From Microbacterium sp. BR1 (GTDB lineage Bacteria > Actinomycetota > Actinomycetes > Actinomycetales > Microbacteriaceae), in NCBI RefSeq assembly GCF_002812725.1, contig NZ_NMUN01000004.1, forward strand, positions 434,001 through 498,000: DNA of 64,000 bases. The letters run 5' to 3'. A program made the position numbers and the translations under genes. The first letter of the stretch is position 1. Every line of letters starts with the position of its first letter. Positions 1 through 9,082 of this stretch are shown here, piece by piece. Under the pieces are notes generated by a model. That model made no database searches. It had not been told where the DNA came from and worked only from the letters and a program-made list of their open reading frames with translations.

Positions 1-290
1 GGGTTGCCCGTGCCCACATCGCGCAACGAGCCGCGTTCGGCGAAGCCCTCCTGCGCGACGGGGGAGCGTTCGACGACGCGCGTGCCCGCCCGCCCGCGCG
101 TGATGACCAAACCGGCGCCGGCCAGCTGCCGGTAGGCCGCCATGACCGTATTGCGATTGACGCCGAGCTCGTCGGCGAGAGTGCGCACGGGCGGGAGGAG
201 GTCGCCCGGCGCGAGGTCCGCGCGCTCGAGCAGGGCGCGAACGCTGTCGGCGATCTCCGCCGCCGTGCCGCCACTGATCCGTTGTGCCAC
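1..290 (-). CDS. pdxR: PdxR/MocR-type GntR-family transcriptional regulator, N-terminal part only
   Basis: This gene runs off the left edge, so only about the first 96 codons are visible. They encode a GntR-type winged helix: a first helix in the context [14 protein letters not shown], the segment [18 protein letters not shown] and the recognition helix [13 protein letters not shown], followed by the wing. MocR/PdxR regulators fuse such a domain to an aminotransferase-like PLP-sensing domain, which would lie outside the window. It is divergent from pdxS, the standard position of PdxR, which controls PLP synthase genes. I prefer the GTG at 290 because an AGAGG lies 6 nt upstream. An ATG at 296 would add two residues but has no spaced ribosome binding site. 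Assignment to PdxR rather than another GntR subfamily rests on the neighbour. Confidence 0.8.
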   Translation of the reverse strand, partial: MAQRISGGTAAEIADSVRALLERADLAPGDLLPPVRTLADELGVNRNTVMAAYRQLAGAGLVITRGRAGTRVVERSPVAQEGFAERGSLRDVGTGN

Positions 291-336
291 CTGCATCCTC
301 TGCTCGCGCGTCGACCGTATCAACCTCATGCTATCT

Positions 337-352
337 TTTGGCCTATGCCAAA
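337..352. promoter_or_regulatory. candidate PdxR operator (inverted repeat) in pdxR-pdxS intergenic region
   Basis: A perfect inverted repeat, TTTGGC-CTAT-GCCAAA, lies in the 110-bp divergent region between the regulator and pdxS, directly downstream of a possible -10 element (TATCTT, 332-337) for pdxS. Its AT-rich flanks stand out from the surrounding GC-rich DNA. The location suggests a binding site for the neighbouring MocR-type regulator. This is inference, since PdxR sites differ between genera and direct repeats are also common. Confidence 0.4.
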
Positions 353-400
353 CCGGCCGGCACCCGCTCCGGCCGGCTGCACCGCGAAAGGACCCCGACT

Positions 401-1291
401 GTGACCTCTGCCACCACCGGAACGGCCCGCGTCAAGCGCGGCCTCGCCGAGATGCTGAAGGGCGGCGTCATCATGGACGTCGTCAACGTCGAGCAGGCCA
501 AGATCGCCGAAGACGCGGGAGCCGTCGCCGTCATGGCCCTCGAGCGCGTGCCGGCCGACATCCGCGCCCAGGGGGGCGTTTCGCGCATGAGCGACCCCGA
601 CATGATCGACAGCATCATCGCCGCGGTGTCGATCCCCGTCATGGCGAAGGCCCGCATCGGACACTTCGTCGAGGCGCAGGTGCTCCAGCAACTCGGCGTC
701 GACTACATCGACGAGTCCGAGGTTCTTTCACCGGCCGATTACGTCAATCACATCGACAAGTGGGGCTACACGGTTCCGTTCGTCTGCGGTGCGACGAACC
801 TGGGCGAGGCGCTGCGTCGCATCACCGAGGGCGCCGCGATGATCCGTTCGAAGGGCGAAGCGGGCACGGGGGATGTCTCCGAGGCCACCAAGCACATCCG
901 GACGATCTCGGGCGAGATCAATCGTCTGCGTTCGATGACGAAGGACGAACTCTACGTCGCCGCCAAAGAACTGCAGGCGCCCTACGACCTCGTTGCCGAG
1001 GTTGCCGAGACCGGCAAGCTTCCGGTCGTCCTGTTCGTCGCCGGCGGTGTCGCGACTCCCGCGGACGCCGCCATGATGATGCAGCTCGGCGCGGACGGCG
1101 TGTTCGTCGGCTCGGGCATCTTCAAGTCGGGCAACCCGGCCGAGCGAGCCGCGGCGATCGTCAAGGCCACGACCTTCTACGACGACGCTCAGGTCGTCGC
1201 GGATGTCTCGCGCGGGCTCGGCGAGGCCATGGTCGGCATCAACGTCGCCGATCTGCCCGCACCGCACCGTCTCGCCGAGCGCGGCTGGTAG
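401..1291 (+). CDS. pdxS: pyridoxal 5'-phosphate synthase, synthase subunit PdxS
   Basis: PdxS condenses ribose 5-phosphate, glyceraldehyde 3-phosphate and PdxT-supplied ammonia into PLP in the DXP-independent pathway. The 296-residue product has the usual family length and the TIM-barrel signatures. The ribose-binding lysine is K83 in MAKARIGHF and the second catalytic lysine is K151, followed by the phosphate-binding GEAGTGD segment. GTG 401 is preferred as start: an AAAGGA lies 8 nt upstream and the protein then begins just before the conserved [12 protein letters not shown]. An in-frame ATG at 284 would add 39 unrelated residues and run into the regulatory region. pdxT follows after 10 bp, so the two subunits of the 12:12 complex are co-transcribed. 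Confidence 0.97.
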   Translation: MTSATTGTARVKRGLAEMLKGGVIMDVVNVEQAKIAEDAGAVAVMALERVPADIRAQGGVSRMSDPDMIDSIIAAVSIPVMAKARIGHFVEAQVLQQLGVDYIDESEVLSPADYVNHIDKWGYTVPFVCGATNLGEALRRITEGAAMIRSKGEAGTGDVSEATKHIRTISGEINRLRSMTKDELYVAAKELQAPYDLVAEVAETGKLPVVLFVAGGVATPADAAMMMQLGADGVFVGSGIFKSGNPAERAAAIVKATTFYDDAQVVADVSRGLGEAMVGINVADLPAPHRLAERGW

Positions 1292-1301
1292 TCGCCGCGG
1301 C

Positions 1302-1898
1302 ATGAACGACCGTCCTCGCGTCGGTGTGCTCGCGATCCAGGGCGACGTGCGCGAACACGCGCGCGTCCTGACCGAGCTGGGTGCCGAGGTCTCGCTCGTC
1401 CGCCGCCCCGCCGAACTCGCGGCCGTCGACGGACTCGTGCTGCCCGGCGGCGAGTCGAGCGCGATCGACAAGCTGTCGCGGGCGTTCGGGATGCAGCAGC
1501 CCATCCGGGATGCGATCGCGGCCGGGATGCCGATGTACGGCACGTGTGCCGGACTCATCCTGCTCGCCGATCGCATCACCGACGGGATCGTCGGGCAGGA
1601 GACGTTCGGCGGGCTCGACGTGACGGTGCGCCGGAATGCCTTCGGCGGGCAGACCGAGTCGTTCGAAACGGAGCTCGAGGTGCCCGTGCTGGGTGCGCCA
1701 CCCGTCCACGCCGTCTTCATCCGTGCGCCACTCGTCGAGCAGCACGGTCCGGCCGTGGAAGAGCTGGCCGCGCTGCACGACGGTCGCGTCGTCGCTGTCC
1801 GCCAGGGGGCCCTGATGGGCACCGCGTTCCACCCCGAGGTGACGGGCGAGCGCCGATTCCACCAGCTGTTCCTGGAGGCTGTGCGCGGATCCGCGTGA
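1302..1898 (+). CDS. pdxT: pyridoxal 5'-phosphate synthase, glutaminase subunit PdxT
   Basis: PdxT hydrolyses glutamine and channels ammonia to PdxS. The 198-residue protein is a class I glutamine amidotransferase. The GDVREH segment follows the first strand (VLAIQ), the oxyanion-loop motif is PGGESS, the nucleophile is C82 in GTCAGLIL, and the His/Glu of the triad are H177 and E179 in FHPE. The start is the ATG 10 bp after the pdxS stop. Nearly all of the protein aligns with the family core, so no extension is expected. The gene is followed by a terminator-like hairpin, making pdxS-pdxT a two-gene operon. Confidence 0.96.
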   Translation: MNDRPRVGVLAIQGDVREHARVLTELGAEVSLVRRPAELAAVDGLVLPGGESSAIDKLSRAFGMQQPIRDAIAAGMPMYGTCAGLILLADRITDGIVGQETFGGLDVTVRRNAFGGQTESFETELEVPVLGAPPVHAVFIRAPLVEQHGPAVEELAALHDGRVVAVRQGALMGTAFHPEVTGERRFHQLFLEAVRGSA

Positions 1899-1941
1899 TC
1901 GGGGTGCGGTGTGCGTTCGGCCGGGAGGTCGTGGTCATTCG

Positions 1942-1971
1942 GGAGGGCCGAAGCCTGGCATCCGGCCCTCC
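1942..1971 (+). terminator. hairpin terminator after pdxT
   Basis: Nine-base perfect arms (GGAGGGCCG at 1942-1950 and CGGCCCTCC at 1963-1971) enclose a 12-nt loop 44 bp after the pdxT stop. No U-tract follows, as is common for actinobacterial terminators. It separates the pdx operon from the next promoter. Confidence 0.6.
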
Positions 1972-2028
1972 GTCGTGACAAGACCTTCCGAACGGACGGA
2001 TGTCGTGGCCCGAGGCTAGGGTGACGAC

Positions 2029-2586
2029 GTGACCGAATGGGTGGCGCTGCTGCGCGGAGTGAACGTCGGCGGGATCACGATCCGCAGCGCCGAGCTGCGT
2101 GACGTGCTCTCCGGTCTCGGGCTGGCCGAGGTGCGCACCGTCCTCGCGAGCGGAAACGCCGCGTTCGCATCGGAACGCTCGCGCGACGATCTCAAGCCGG
2201 CGATCGAGGCGGCTCTCGGTGATCGGTTCGGCTACGACGCCTGGATCGTGCTGGTGGCGCGTGCGGAGATCGAAGCGGCCATCGCATCCTTCCCCTTCGA
2301 TGCGACCGACGACACGCGGCAGCCCTGGGTCGTGTTCTGCGTCGACTCCGTGACGCGGAATGAGTTGACGGTTGCCGCGGCGTCCCTCGATTCCGCGATC
2401 GACCCGGTTTCAGCGGGCCCGGGTGTCGTGTACTGGAACCCGCCGAAGGGCAGCTCGACCGACACCCCGTTCGCGAAGCTCCTCGCGAAGACGACGTACA
2501 AGACCCGCACCACGAACCGCAACCTGCGCACCCTCCAGAAGATCGTCGCCTCGCGGGGTTCGGTGCAGGATCCGTCCGCGTCGTAA
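2029..2586 (+). CDS. DUF1697 family protein
   Basis: The 185-residue protein has the DUF1697 signature near the N-terminus (VALLRGVNVGG, then LGLAEVRTVLASGNAAF), and its length matches the family. The biochemical function of DUF1697 is not established, and the product is predicted cytoplasmic. The GTG start is supported by a TAGGGT hexamer at 2017-2022 placed 6 nt upstream, as expected for a leaderless transcript, and by the absence of a Shine-Dalgarno sequence. It sits between pdxT and yebC, which are closer neighbours in other Actinobacteria, so it looks like a lineage-specific insertion. yebC has its own -10 element, so the gene is probably monocistronic. Confidence 0.85.
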   Translation: MTEWVALLRGVNVGGITIRSAELRDVLSGLGLAEVRTVLASGNAAFASERSRDDLKPAIEAALGDRFGYDAWIVLVARAEIEAAIASFPFDATDDTRQPWVVFCVDSVTRNELTVAAASLDSAIDPVSAGPGVVYWNPPKGSSTDTPFAKLLAKTTYKTRTTNRNLRTLQKIVASRGSVQDPSAS

Positions 2587-2595
2587 ACTGGAGGA

Positions 2596-3354
2596 ATGTC
2601 CGGCCATTCCAAGTGGGCCACGACCAAGCACAAGAAGGCGATCATCGATTCGCGCCGTGCCAAGTCGTTCGCCAAACTCATCAAGAACATCGAAGTCGCC
2701 GCCAAGATGGGCGGCGCCGACATGTCGGGCAACCCGACGCTGGTCGACGCGGTCCAGAAGGCGAAGAAGACTTCTGTTCCGAACGACAACATCGATCGCG
2801 CCATCAAGCGCGGCGCCGGCCTGACCGGCGAGTCGATCGAGTACACGACGATCATGTACGAGGGCTATGCCCCGAACGGCGTCGCTCTCTTGATCGAGTG
2901 TCTGACCGACAACAAGAACCGCGCCGCCGCCGAGGTGCGCACGGCGATGACGCGCAACGGCGGCACGATGGCCGACCCCGGCAGCGTCGCCTACAACTTC
3001 CACCGCAAGGGCGTCATCGTCGTTTCGGCCGACAGCGCGAGCGAGGATGACGTGATGCTCGCGGTGCTCGACGCCGGTGCCGAAGAGATCGAGCCGCACG
3101 GTGATGGATTCGGTGTCATCACCGAGGCCACGGACCTGGTCAAGGTCCGCACCGCTCTGCAGGACGCGGGCATCGACTACGAATCCGCCGACGTGGAGTT
3201 CGTGCCGAGTCTCAAGGTCGAGGTCGACGCCGAGACCGCACGCAAGGTCTTCCGGCTGATCGACGCGCTCGAAGACAGCGACGACGTGCAGAACGTGTAC
3301 TCGAACTTCGACCTGACCCCCGAGGTCCAGGCAGAGCTCGAGAACGACGAGTAG
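2596..3354 (+). CDS. YebC/PmpR-family DNA-binding regulatory protein
   Basis: The 252-residue product begins [15 protein letters not shown], the hallmark of the YebC/PmpR (TACO1) family, and has the full family length with its three-domain organisation. Family members are described as transcriptional regulators and, more recently, as factors that help ribosomes through difficult sequences, so a role in expression is clear but the target is not. A TAAACT hexamer at 2584-2589 lies exactly 6 nt before the ATG, and the intervening bases GGAGGA also form a ribosome binding site. The linkage to ruvC-ruvA-ruvB downstream is conserved widely in bacteria. Confidence 0.93.
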   Translation: MSGHSKWATTKHKKAIIDSRRAKSFAKLIKNIEVAAKMGGADMSGNPTLVDAVQKAKKTSVPNDNIDRAIKRGAGLTGESIEYTTIMYEGYAPNGVALLIECLTDNKNRAAAEVRTAMTRNGGTMADPGSVAYNFHRKGVIVVSADSASEDDVMLAVLDAGAEEIEPHGDGFGVITEATDLVKVRTALQDAGIDYESADVEFVPSLKVEVDAETARKVFRLIDALEDSDDVQNVYSNFDLTPEVQAELENDE

Positions 3355-3400
3355 GGCGCGCCTCGACGCGCGTTGCATCCAGCGCGCCTAGCGTGGGGGA

Positions 3401-3976
3401 GTGCGCACCCGTTCCCTTCGCGTGCTCGGTATCGACCCCGGGCTGACTCGCTGCGGCGTGGGCGTCGTGGACGTGGAACCCGATCGGTCGGGTCGACTCG
3501 TGCACGTCGGCGTCATCCGTTCCGGCTCCGACATGCCCCTTCCGGAGCGCCTCGCGACGATCGCGGCGGGGATCCGGGCGGTGCTGACCGAGCATCGGCC
3601 CGACGTCGTCGCGGTCGAGCGTGTCTTCGCGCAGCACAACGTGCGGACGGTCATGGGCACGGCGCAGGCGAGCGGGGTCGCCCTGCTGCTCGCGGCCGAG
3701 CACGGTCTGCCCGCCGAGACCCACACCCCGAGCGAGGTCAAGGCCGCGATCACGGGCTACGGCGCGGCGGACAAGCGGCAGGTTCAGACGATGGTCGCGC
3801 GGGTCCTGCGGCTCGATGCGCTGCCCCAGCCCGCGGACGCGGCGGATGCCCTGGCCCTGGCGCTCTGTCACGCGTGGCGATCCGGGGGGTCCACAGGGGG
3901 TCAGGGCTCGACGCCGCTGACCCCGGCGCAACGCGCGTGGGCCGACGCCGAGCGCCTGGTCCGCAGCTCGCGCTGA
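3401..3976 (+). CDS. ruvC: crossover junction endodeoxyribonuclease RuvC
   Basis: RuvC resolves Holliday junctions by symmetrical cleavage after RuvAB branch migration. The 191-residue protein has the RNase H-like fold and the four expected acidic residues: D12 (LGIDPGLT), E73 (AVERVF), D146 and D149 (PADAADALA). GTG 3401 gives the normal N-terminus a few residues before the first strand, and a TAGCGT hexamer ends 6 nt before it, pointing to leaderless initiation. The last 20 or so residues are variable. ruvA follows after a 65-bp gap with its own -10 element. Confidence 0.96.
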   Translation: MRTRSLRVLGIDPGLTRCGVGVVDVEPDRSGRLVHVGVIRSGSDMPLPERLATIAAGIRAVLTEHRPDVVAVERVFAQHNVRTVMGTAQASGVALLLAAEHGLPAETHTPSEVKAAITGYGAADKRQVQTMVARVLRLDALPQPADAADALALALCHAWRSGGSTGGQGSTPLTPAQRAWADAERLVRSSR

Positions 3977-4041
3977 CGCATCCGCCATCGCCTCTGCGTG
4001 TCGCTCGAACATACCTACGACTATCGATCTAGGATCGACAC

Positions 4042-4662
4042 ATGATCTCGTCACTGCGCGGCGTCGTGCTGCATGCCGGTGCGGACTCGGTCGTGATCGA
4101 GGTCGGGGGAGTCGGCCTGAGCGTCGCGGTGCCCGTCGATATCGCTCGAACCGCGCACGCCGGTCAGACCCTGGCGCTCCACACCAGCCTGATCGTGCGC
4201 GAGGATTCGCTCTCCCTCTTCGGATTCACGACGCGTGAAGAGCTTGAGGTGTTCTCGCTGCTCCTGCAGGTCACGGGTGTCGGCCCGAAGTCGGCTCTCG
4301 GTGTTCTGTCTCAGCTCACGGTCGAGCGCATCGCCGAGGCCGTGCATGCCGAAGACGACGCACCGTTCCGCAAGGTATCGGGCATCGGCCCGAAGACCGC
4401 CAAGCTCATCGTCCTGCAGCTCTCGGGCAAGATCGCCCCGGTCGCGCCCCGGTCGGCTACGTCCGCGACTCCCAGCACCGACATCGTGACACAGGTCGCG
4501 CAGGCGCTCGTGGGGCTCGGCTGGCCCGAGCGGGTTGCCGCCGAGGCCGTCACGACGGCGGCGGAAGAGGCAAGCGAGGCCGACCGGGCGAGTGTTTCGG
4601 CGCTCTTGCGGGTCACGCTCGCGGCGCTCGGACCCGCACGACAGGGTGGCGTCCGTGGCTGA
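4042..4662 (+). CDS. ruvA: Holliday junction branch migration protein RuvA
   Basis: RuvA binds the four-way junction as a tetramer and loads the RuvB motor. The 206-residue protein has the N-terminal OB-fold ([13 protein letters not shown]), two helix-hairpin-helix motifs ([10 protein letters not shown] and [10 protein letters not shown]) and a C-terminal RuvB-contacting domain after an Ala/Ser-rich linker. A TAGGAT hexamer ends 6 nt before the ATG. The 3' end overlaps the ruvB start by 8 bp, so translation of the two is coupled. Confidence 0.96.
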   Translation: MISSLRGVVLHAGADSVVIEVGGVGLSVAVPVDIARTAHAGQTLALHTSLIVREDSLSLFGFTTREELEVFSLLLQVTGVGPKSALGVLSQLTVERIAEAVHAEDDAPFRKVSGIGPKTAKLIVLQLSGKIAPVAPRSATSATPSTDIVTQVAQALVGLGWPERVAAEAVTTAAEEASEADRASVSALLRVTLAALGPARQGGVRG

Positions 4663-5698
4663 TCCCGGAGCGGAGGATGGCGCGTTCCGCGAGGTCGATC
4701 CGGTCGCTGAAGAGTCCGAGTTGGCCATCGAGGGTGCGCTGCGCCCCGGTTCGCTCGCGGATTTCGTCGGTCAGCCGAAGGTGCGCGGGCAACTGCAGTT
4801 GTTGCTCGATGCCGCGCGGATTCAGCAACGACCGGCCGACCACATCCTGCTGTCCGGTCCTCCGGGACTGGGCAAGACCACTCTCGCGATGATCGTGGCG
4901 CACGAGAGCGAGCGTCCGTTGCGGCTCTCGAGCGGACCCGCGATCCAGCATGCCGGTGACCTCGCGGCGCTGCTGTCGAGCCTGACGCCCGGCGAGGTGC
5001 TCTTCATCGACGAGGTGCACCGGATGGCGCGCTCCGCGGAAGAGATGCTCTACCTGGCGATGGAAGACTTCCGGATCGACATCATGGTGGGCAAGGGCGC
5101 CGGGGCCACGAGCATCCCGCTCGACCTGGCTCCGTTCACGCTGGTAGGCGCGACGACCCGTTCGGGGCTGCTGCCGAACCCGTTGCGCGACCGGTTCGGT
5201 TTCACCGGGCACCTCGAGTTCTACGAGGCATCCGATCTCGAACGCGTCATCGAACGGTCATCGGGGATGCTCGGGGTGGACCTCAGCCCCGAAGCGCGCG
5301 GCGAGATCGCCAGACGCTCACGCGGAACCCCACGCATCGCGAACCGTCTGCTGCGACGCGTCCGGGACTTCATGCTCGTGCACGCCGAGGCCGGCGACCT
5401 CGCTGCCGTCCGTGCCGCGCTCGAGCTGTACGACGTCGACTCGATCGGCCTCGACCGCCTCGACCGCGCGGTGCTCGACGCCCTCGTCTTCCGTTTCGGC
5501 GGCGGGCCGGTCGGTCTCAGCACGCTGGCCATCGCGGTGGGCGAAGAGTCCGAGACCGTCGAAAGCGTCGTCGAGCCCTACCTCGTGCGGATCGGATTCC
5601 TCGGCCGCACCCCGCGTGGCCGGGTGGCGACGCCCGCGGCCTACGCGCACGTGGGCGCCCCTCAGGCGCAGGACGCGCTCAGACTCGATGACCTATAA
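4655..5698 (+). CDS. ruvB: Holliday junction branch migration ATPase RuvB
   Basis: RuvB is the hexameric AAA+ motor that drives branch migration with RuvA. The 347-residue protein shows Walker A at 68-75 (GPPGLGKT), Walker B around D119-E120 (FIDEVH), a sensor-1 region (LVGATTRSG) and a C-terminal winged helix ([13 protein letters not shown]). GTG 4655 is chosen because it yields the usual short acidic N-terminus and overlaps ruvA by 8 bp. Upstream in-frame starts lie deep inside ruvA. The stop codon region contains a TATAAT that probably serves yajC. Confidence 0.96.
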   Translation: MADPGAEDGAFREVDPVAEESELAIEGALRPGSLADFVGQPKVRGQLQLLLDAARIQQRPADHILLSGPPGLGKTTLAMIVAHESERPLRLSSGPAIQHAGDLAALLSSLTPGEVLFIDEVHRMARSAEEMLYLAMEDFRIDIMVGKGAGATSIPLDLAPFTLVGATTRSGLLPNPLRDRFGFTGHLEFYEASDLERVIERSSGMLGVDLSPEARGEIARRSRGTPRIANRLLRRVRDFMLVHAEAGDLAAVRAALELYDVDSIGLDRLDRAVLDALVFRFGGGPVGLSTLAIAVGEESETVESVVEPYLVRIGFLGRTPRGRVATPAAYAHVGAPQAQDALRLDDL

Positions 5699-5699
5699 T
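5694..5699 (+). promoter_or_regulatory. -10 element for the yajC-secD-secF operon
   Basis: A consensus TATAAT overlaps the ruvB stop codon. No convincing -35 hexamer is seen at 16-18 bp. Initiation around 5706 would give a leader of about 70 nt before the yajC ATG. The match is striking in DNA this GC-rich and separates the Sec genes from the ruv operon. Confidence 0.55.
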
Positions 5700-5774
5700 C
5701 GCTGAAGGCTTCCGGCCACCTGTCGCCCGGCCCCCCTTCGCGTGCTCGCGCGCCCCCGAAAGGCACCACTCTTC

Positions 5775-6221
5775 ATGGACATCCTGCTCATCGTCGTCCT
5801 GGTCGGCTTGCTCGGCTTCATGTTCTGGAACTCGCGTCGACGGATGCAGCGCGCCAAGGTCGAGCAGGCCGAGAAGGCCCGCCAGACCGTGCCCGGCGCC
5901 GAGGTGCTGCTGCAGGGCGGTCTGTACGGAACCATCGTGGAGTTCGACCCCGAGAACCTCGACCAGCCCGCCCTGATCGAGATCGCCCCGGGCGTCGAGA
6001 TCAAGGTGCACAGCCAGGCGATCCTCCGCGTCGTCGACCCCGCAGAGGGTGTCGTGTCGGAGGACGAGTTCATCGAGGCCGAGGCGTCCGAGGCGGAGTA
6101 CGTCGCGGGTGTCGCGGATGGTGAGATCTCGTCGCTCAGCGACGACCACAAGGCCGAGTTGCGCGCGCAGGCCGAAGCCGACCAGCGTGCCGCCGAACGA
6201 AAGAACAACCCCGAGGCCTGA
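5775..6221 (+). CDS. yajC: preprotein translocase accessory subunit YajC
   Basis: YajC is the small membrane partner of SecD and SecF in the Sec holo-translocon. The 148-residue product has one N-terminal membrane helix (about residues 2-18, DILLIVVLVGLLGFMFW), a basic cytoplasmic stretch (SRRRMQRAKV) and the family segment VPGAEVLLQGGLYGTIVEF. An acidic C-terminal extension follows that is longer than in enteric YajC. The ATG at 5775 puts the membrane helix at the extreme N-terminus. An ATG 33 bp upstream would add a charged stretch before it. secD begins 47 bp downstream. Confidence 0.93.
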   Translation: MDILLIVVLVGLLGFMFWNSRRRMQRAKVEQAEKARQTVPGAEVLLQGGLYGTIVEFDPENLDQPALIEIAPGVEIKVHSQAILRVVDPAEGVVSEDEFIEAEASEAEYVAGVADGEISSLSDDHKAELRAQAEADQRAAERKNNPEA

Positions 6222-6268
6222 CTCCCACCGCGCGGACCCCCGTTCTTCTTCGAGAAAGCTGAGCCCCG

Positions 6269-7990
6269 GTGGCGACTTCTTCCCCTGTCCGCCACGCCTG
6301 GCGGGCCCTGATCGGCCTGCTGGCGATCATCGGCGTCCTGTTCGGAATCAACGCGCTCGGCGTGTACGTGTTCCAGCAGAGCACCTGGGCCCCCGAGCTC
6401 GCGCTGGACCTGCAGGGCGGCACCCAGATCATCCTCGCGGCGCAGACCGAGGACGGCGCGGCGCCGACCTCCGAGCAGCTCGAACAGGCCGTCACGATCA
6501 TGCGTCAGCGTGTCGACGCGTCGGGTGTCGGCGAAGCGGATGTCGCCACCGAGGGTGGTCGCAACATCGTGGTGCAGATTCCGGGCACGGCCGACGAAGA
6601 GACACGCGAGCGGATCCAGGCCAGCGCGCAGCTGCAGTTGCGCCCCGTGATCTTCAGCGGCAGTCCCGCGACGGAGTTCGTCGGCGAGGACGGCGCGACG
6701 ACGCCCTACCCGACGCCCGACCCGGCTCTGCCGTCCACTCCGGCGACGCAGCCCTCCAACGCGAGCGACCCGGCCTGGATCACGGATGCGCTGCAGGCCC
6801 AGTTCTTGGCCTACAACTGTGCCGATCCCAACAACGACCCGGCCAACGCCCCGGCCGATCAGCCCCTGATCACCTGCGAGGCCGACGGGAGCGCGAAATA
6901 CATCCTCGGACCCGTCGAGATCGACGGCACCGCGATCGACGACGCCACCTTCGGGCTCGACACGACCAACAACCAGTGGTCGGTGCAGCTCACGCTCGAC
7001 GCGGACGGCACGAAGGTCTTCGGCGAGGTTAGCCAGCGGCTCTTCGGCGCCACGGCGCCGCTCAACCAGTTCGCGTTCGTGCTCGACGGCAAGGTCATCT
7101 CGGCACCGTCGATGAACGGTCTGATCCTCGACGGTCGACCGAGCATCACCGGGAACTTCACCCAGGAGAGCTCGAAGTCGCTCGCGGATCAGCTCAAGTA
7201 CGGCGCCCTGCCGCTGAGCTTCACGGTCGTCAGCTCCGACACGATCTCCGCGACGCTCGGCTCGCAACAGCTGCAGATCGGCCTGATCGCGGGGCTCATC
7301 GGCCTCGCGCTCGTCGCCCTGTACTCGCTCATCTCGTACCGGGCGCTCGGCTTCGTCATCATCGCCTCGCTCATCGTCATGGGCGTGCTGACCTACGTGA
7401 TGCTCTGCATCCTGTCGTGGCGTATGGGCTTCCGCCTCTCGCTCGCCGGTGTCGCGGGTTTGATCGTGACCATCGGGTTCACGGCGGACTCGTTCATCGT
7501 CTACTTCGAGCGGATCCGAGACGAGCTGCGTGACGGCAAGAGCATCACGGGCGCGGTGGAGGATGGCTGGGCTCGGGCGAAGCGCACCATCTACATCTCG
7601 AAGTCGATCAACATCCTCGCCGCTGTCGTGCTGTACATCCTGGCCGACGCCACGGTGAAGGGCTTCGCCTTCACGCTCGGCCTCACGACCCTGATCGACA
7701 TCCTGATCTTCGTGATCTTCACGCATCCGGTCATGCAGTTGCTCGCGCGCACACGGTTCTTCGGTCAGGGTCATCCGCTCTCGGGTCTCGATCCGATGGC
7801 GCTCGGTGCGGTCTATCGCAACAGGTCGGAGTTCAAGGCGCCGACGAGCTCCGAGGGGGCGAAGGCTTCCAAGCGCGTCGCCCGCTCGCGCGGCGAGGCC
7901 GAGCGTCGACAGACGATCGCGGAACGCAAGCGGGCCGAGCTCACGGGCTCGTCGAAAGCCGCGCCGAAGAACCCGGGAGAGAACGACTGA
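6269..7990 (+). CDS. secD: protein translocase subunit SecD
   Basis: SecD, with SecF, uses the proton gradient to help complete export through SecYEG. The 573-residue protein has a first membrane helix near the N-terminus, the signature LALDLQGGTQI, a large external P1 region containing a Pro/Thr-rich low-complexity insert (about residues 145-170), and five further membrane helices starting near IGLIAGLIGLALVALYSL. The tail is basic and cytoplasmic. GTG 6269 precedes the first membrane helix by a suitable distance. The stop overlaps the secF ATG as TGATG, so the two are translationally coupled. Confidence 0.95.
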   Translation: MATSSPVRHAWRALIGLLAIIGVLFGINALGVYVFQQSTWAPELALDLQGGTQIILAAQTEDGAAPTSEQLEQAVTIMRQRVDASGVGEADVATEGGRNIVVQIPGTADEETRERIQASAQLQLRPVIFSGSPATEFVGEDGATTPYPTPDPALPSTPATQPSNASDPAWITDALQAQFLAYNCADPNNDPANAPADQPLITCEADGSAKYILGPVEIDGTAIDDATFGLDTTNNQWSVQLTLDADGTKVFGEVSQRLFGATAPLNQFAFVLDGKVISAPSMNGLILDGRPSITGNFTQESSKSLADQLKYGALPLSFTVVSSDTISATLGSQQLQIGLIAGLIGLALVALYSLISYRALGFVIIASLIVMGVLTYVMLCILSWRMGFRLSLAGVAGLIVTIGFTADSFIVYFERIRDELRDGKSITGAVEDGWARAKRTIYISKSINILAAVVLYILADATVKGFAFTLGLTTLIDILIFVIFTHPVMQLLARTRFFGQGHPLSGLDPMALGAVYRNRSEFKAPTSSEGAKASKRVARSRGEAERRQTIAERKRAELTGSSKAAPKNPGEND

Positions 7991-8979
7991 TGCGCTCGAT
8001 GAGCCAGTTCGGCAATGACCTCTACACGGGCAAGCTGTCCGTCCCCTTCGTCGCGCGTCGCCGCCTGTGGTTCATCCTGGCCATCGTGCTGGTGCTCGGG
8101 TCCGCGGTGAGCCTGCTCGCGAAGCCGCCGCAGTTCTCGATCGAGTTCACGGGCGGTTCGCAGTTCACCGTTTCGGGTCTCGAACAGCCCGACCAGCTCG
8201 TGGCGACCGACGCCGTGCACACGGTCGTGCCCGATGCGACGACCAAGGTCACGACGATCGGGGGGACGGCGATCCGTGTGCAGACCGATCAGATGAGCGC
8301 TGACGACACTCTCGCGGTGAGCGCGGCGCTCGCGACCGCGTATGACGTCGCACCCGAAGAGGTCACGACCTCGTTCATCGGCCCGACCTGGGGCCAGGAC
8401 GTCACACGCCAGTCGCTGTGGGGGCTCGCGATCTTCCTCGCGCTGACCTTCCTGATCCTCGCGATCTACTTCCGTACCTGGAAGATGTCGGCGGCCGCGA
8501 TCCTCGGCCTGGTCGACGTGCTCGTGATCACGGTCGGCATCTACGCGCTGGCGGGATTCGAGATCTCACCGGCGGCCGTGATCGGCTTCCTGACGATCCT
8601 CGGTTATTCGCTGTACGACACCACGGTCGTGTTCGACAAGATTCGCGAGAACACGAGTGAGGACGGGCTCACAACGGGCCGGACCTTCGGCGAGTCCGTC
8701 AACCTGGCGGTCAACCAGACCCTCGTGCGCTCCATCAACACCTCTATCGTCGCGGTGCTGCCGGTGGCGGCGATCCTGTTCATCGGCGCGCTCTGGCTCG
8801 GTGCCGACACGCTCAGCGACATCTCGCTGTCGATCACCGTCGGCATCATCGTCGCGGCGTATTCGACGCTGTTCGTCGCGGCGCCGCTGTACTCGTTGTT
8901 CCGCGAGGGCGAGCCCCAGCTGCGCGAGCGCGACGCGCGAGTCCGCGCCGCCCGCGAACTCGCCGCGGTGGAGAGCTGA
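7990..8979 (+). CDS. secF: protein translocase subunit SecF
   Basis: SecF pairs with SecD in the Sec system. The 329-residue protein has an N-terminal membrane helix (WFILAIVLVLGSAVSLL), the SecF signature FSIEFTGGSQF, a periplasm-equivalent domain and five C-terminal membrane helices including ILGYSLYDTTVVFDKIREN. The ATG at 7990 overlaps the secD stop; an ATG three codons later is also possible. In many Actinobacteria an adenine phosphoribosyltransferase gene lies between secF and rel. It is absent here. Confidence 0.95.
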   Translation: MRSMSQFGNDLYTGKLSVPFVARRRLWFILAIVLVLGSAVSLLAKPPQFSIEFTGGSQFTVSGLEQPDQLVATDAVHTVVPDATTKVTTIGGTAIRVQTDQMSADDTLAVSAALATAYDVAPEEVTTSFIGPTWGQDVTRQSLWGLAIFLALTFLILAIYFRTWKMSAAAILGLVDVLVITVGIYALAGFEISPAAVIGFLTILGYSLYDTTVVFDKIRENTSEDGLTTGRTFGESVNLAVNQTLVRSINTSIVAVLPVAAILFIGALWLGADTLSDISLSITVGIIVAAYSTLFVAAPLYSLFREGEPQLRERDARVRAARELAAVES

Positions 8980-9082
8980 GCACGGCGCCCATGCCGGCGA
9001 TCGCGCCCGTGCACGGGCGTAGGATGGTCCGATCCGGCGGGGTGGTGCCACACCGCGCTATCGAGGCGGAGGGGGTATCGGC

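Noticed and set aside
284..400. An upstream ATG start for pdxS at 284
   Set aside because: It would add 39 unrelated residues and overlap the regulator promoter region; GTG 401 has the ribosome binding site and family-consistent N-terminus.
5693..7774. A 693-codon open frame on the minus strand opposite yajC and secD
   Set aside because: It is antisense to well-supported Sec genes, rich in Arg/Asp/His/Glu low-complexity sequence with no domain, and arises from the GC-biased third codon positions of the real genes.
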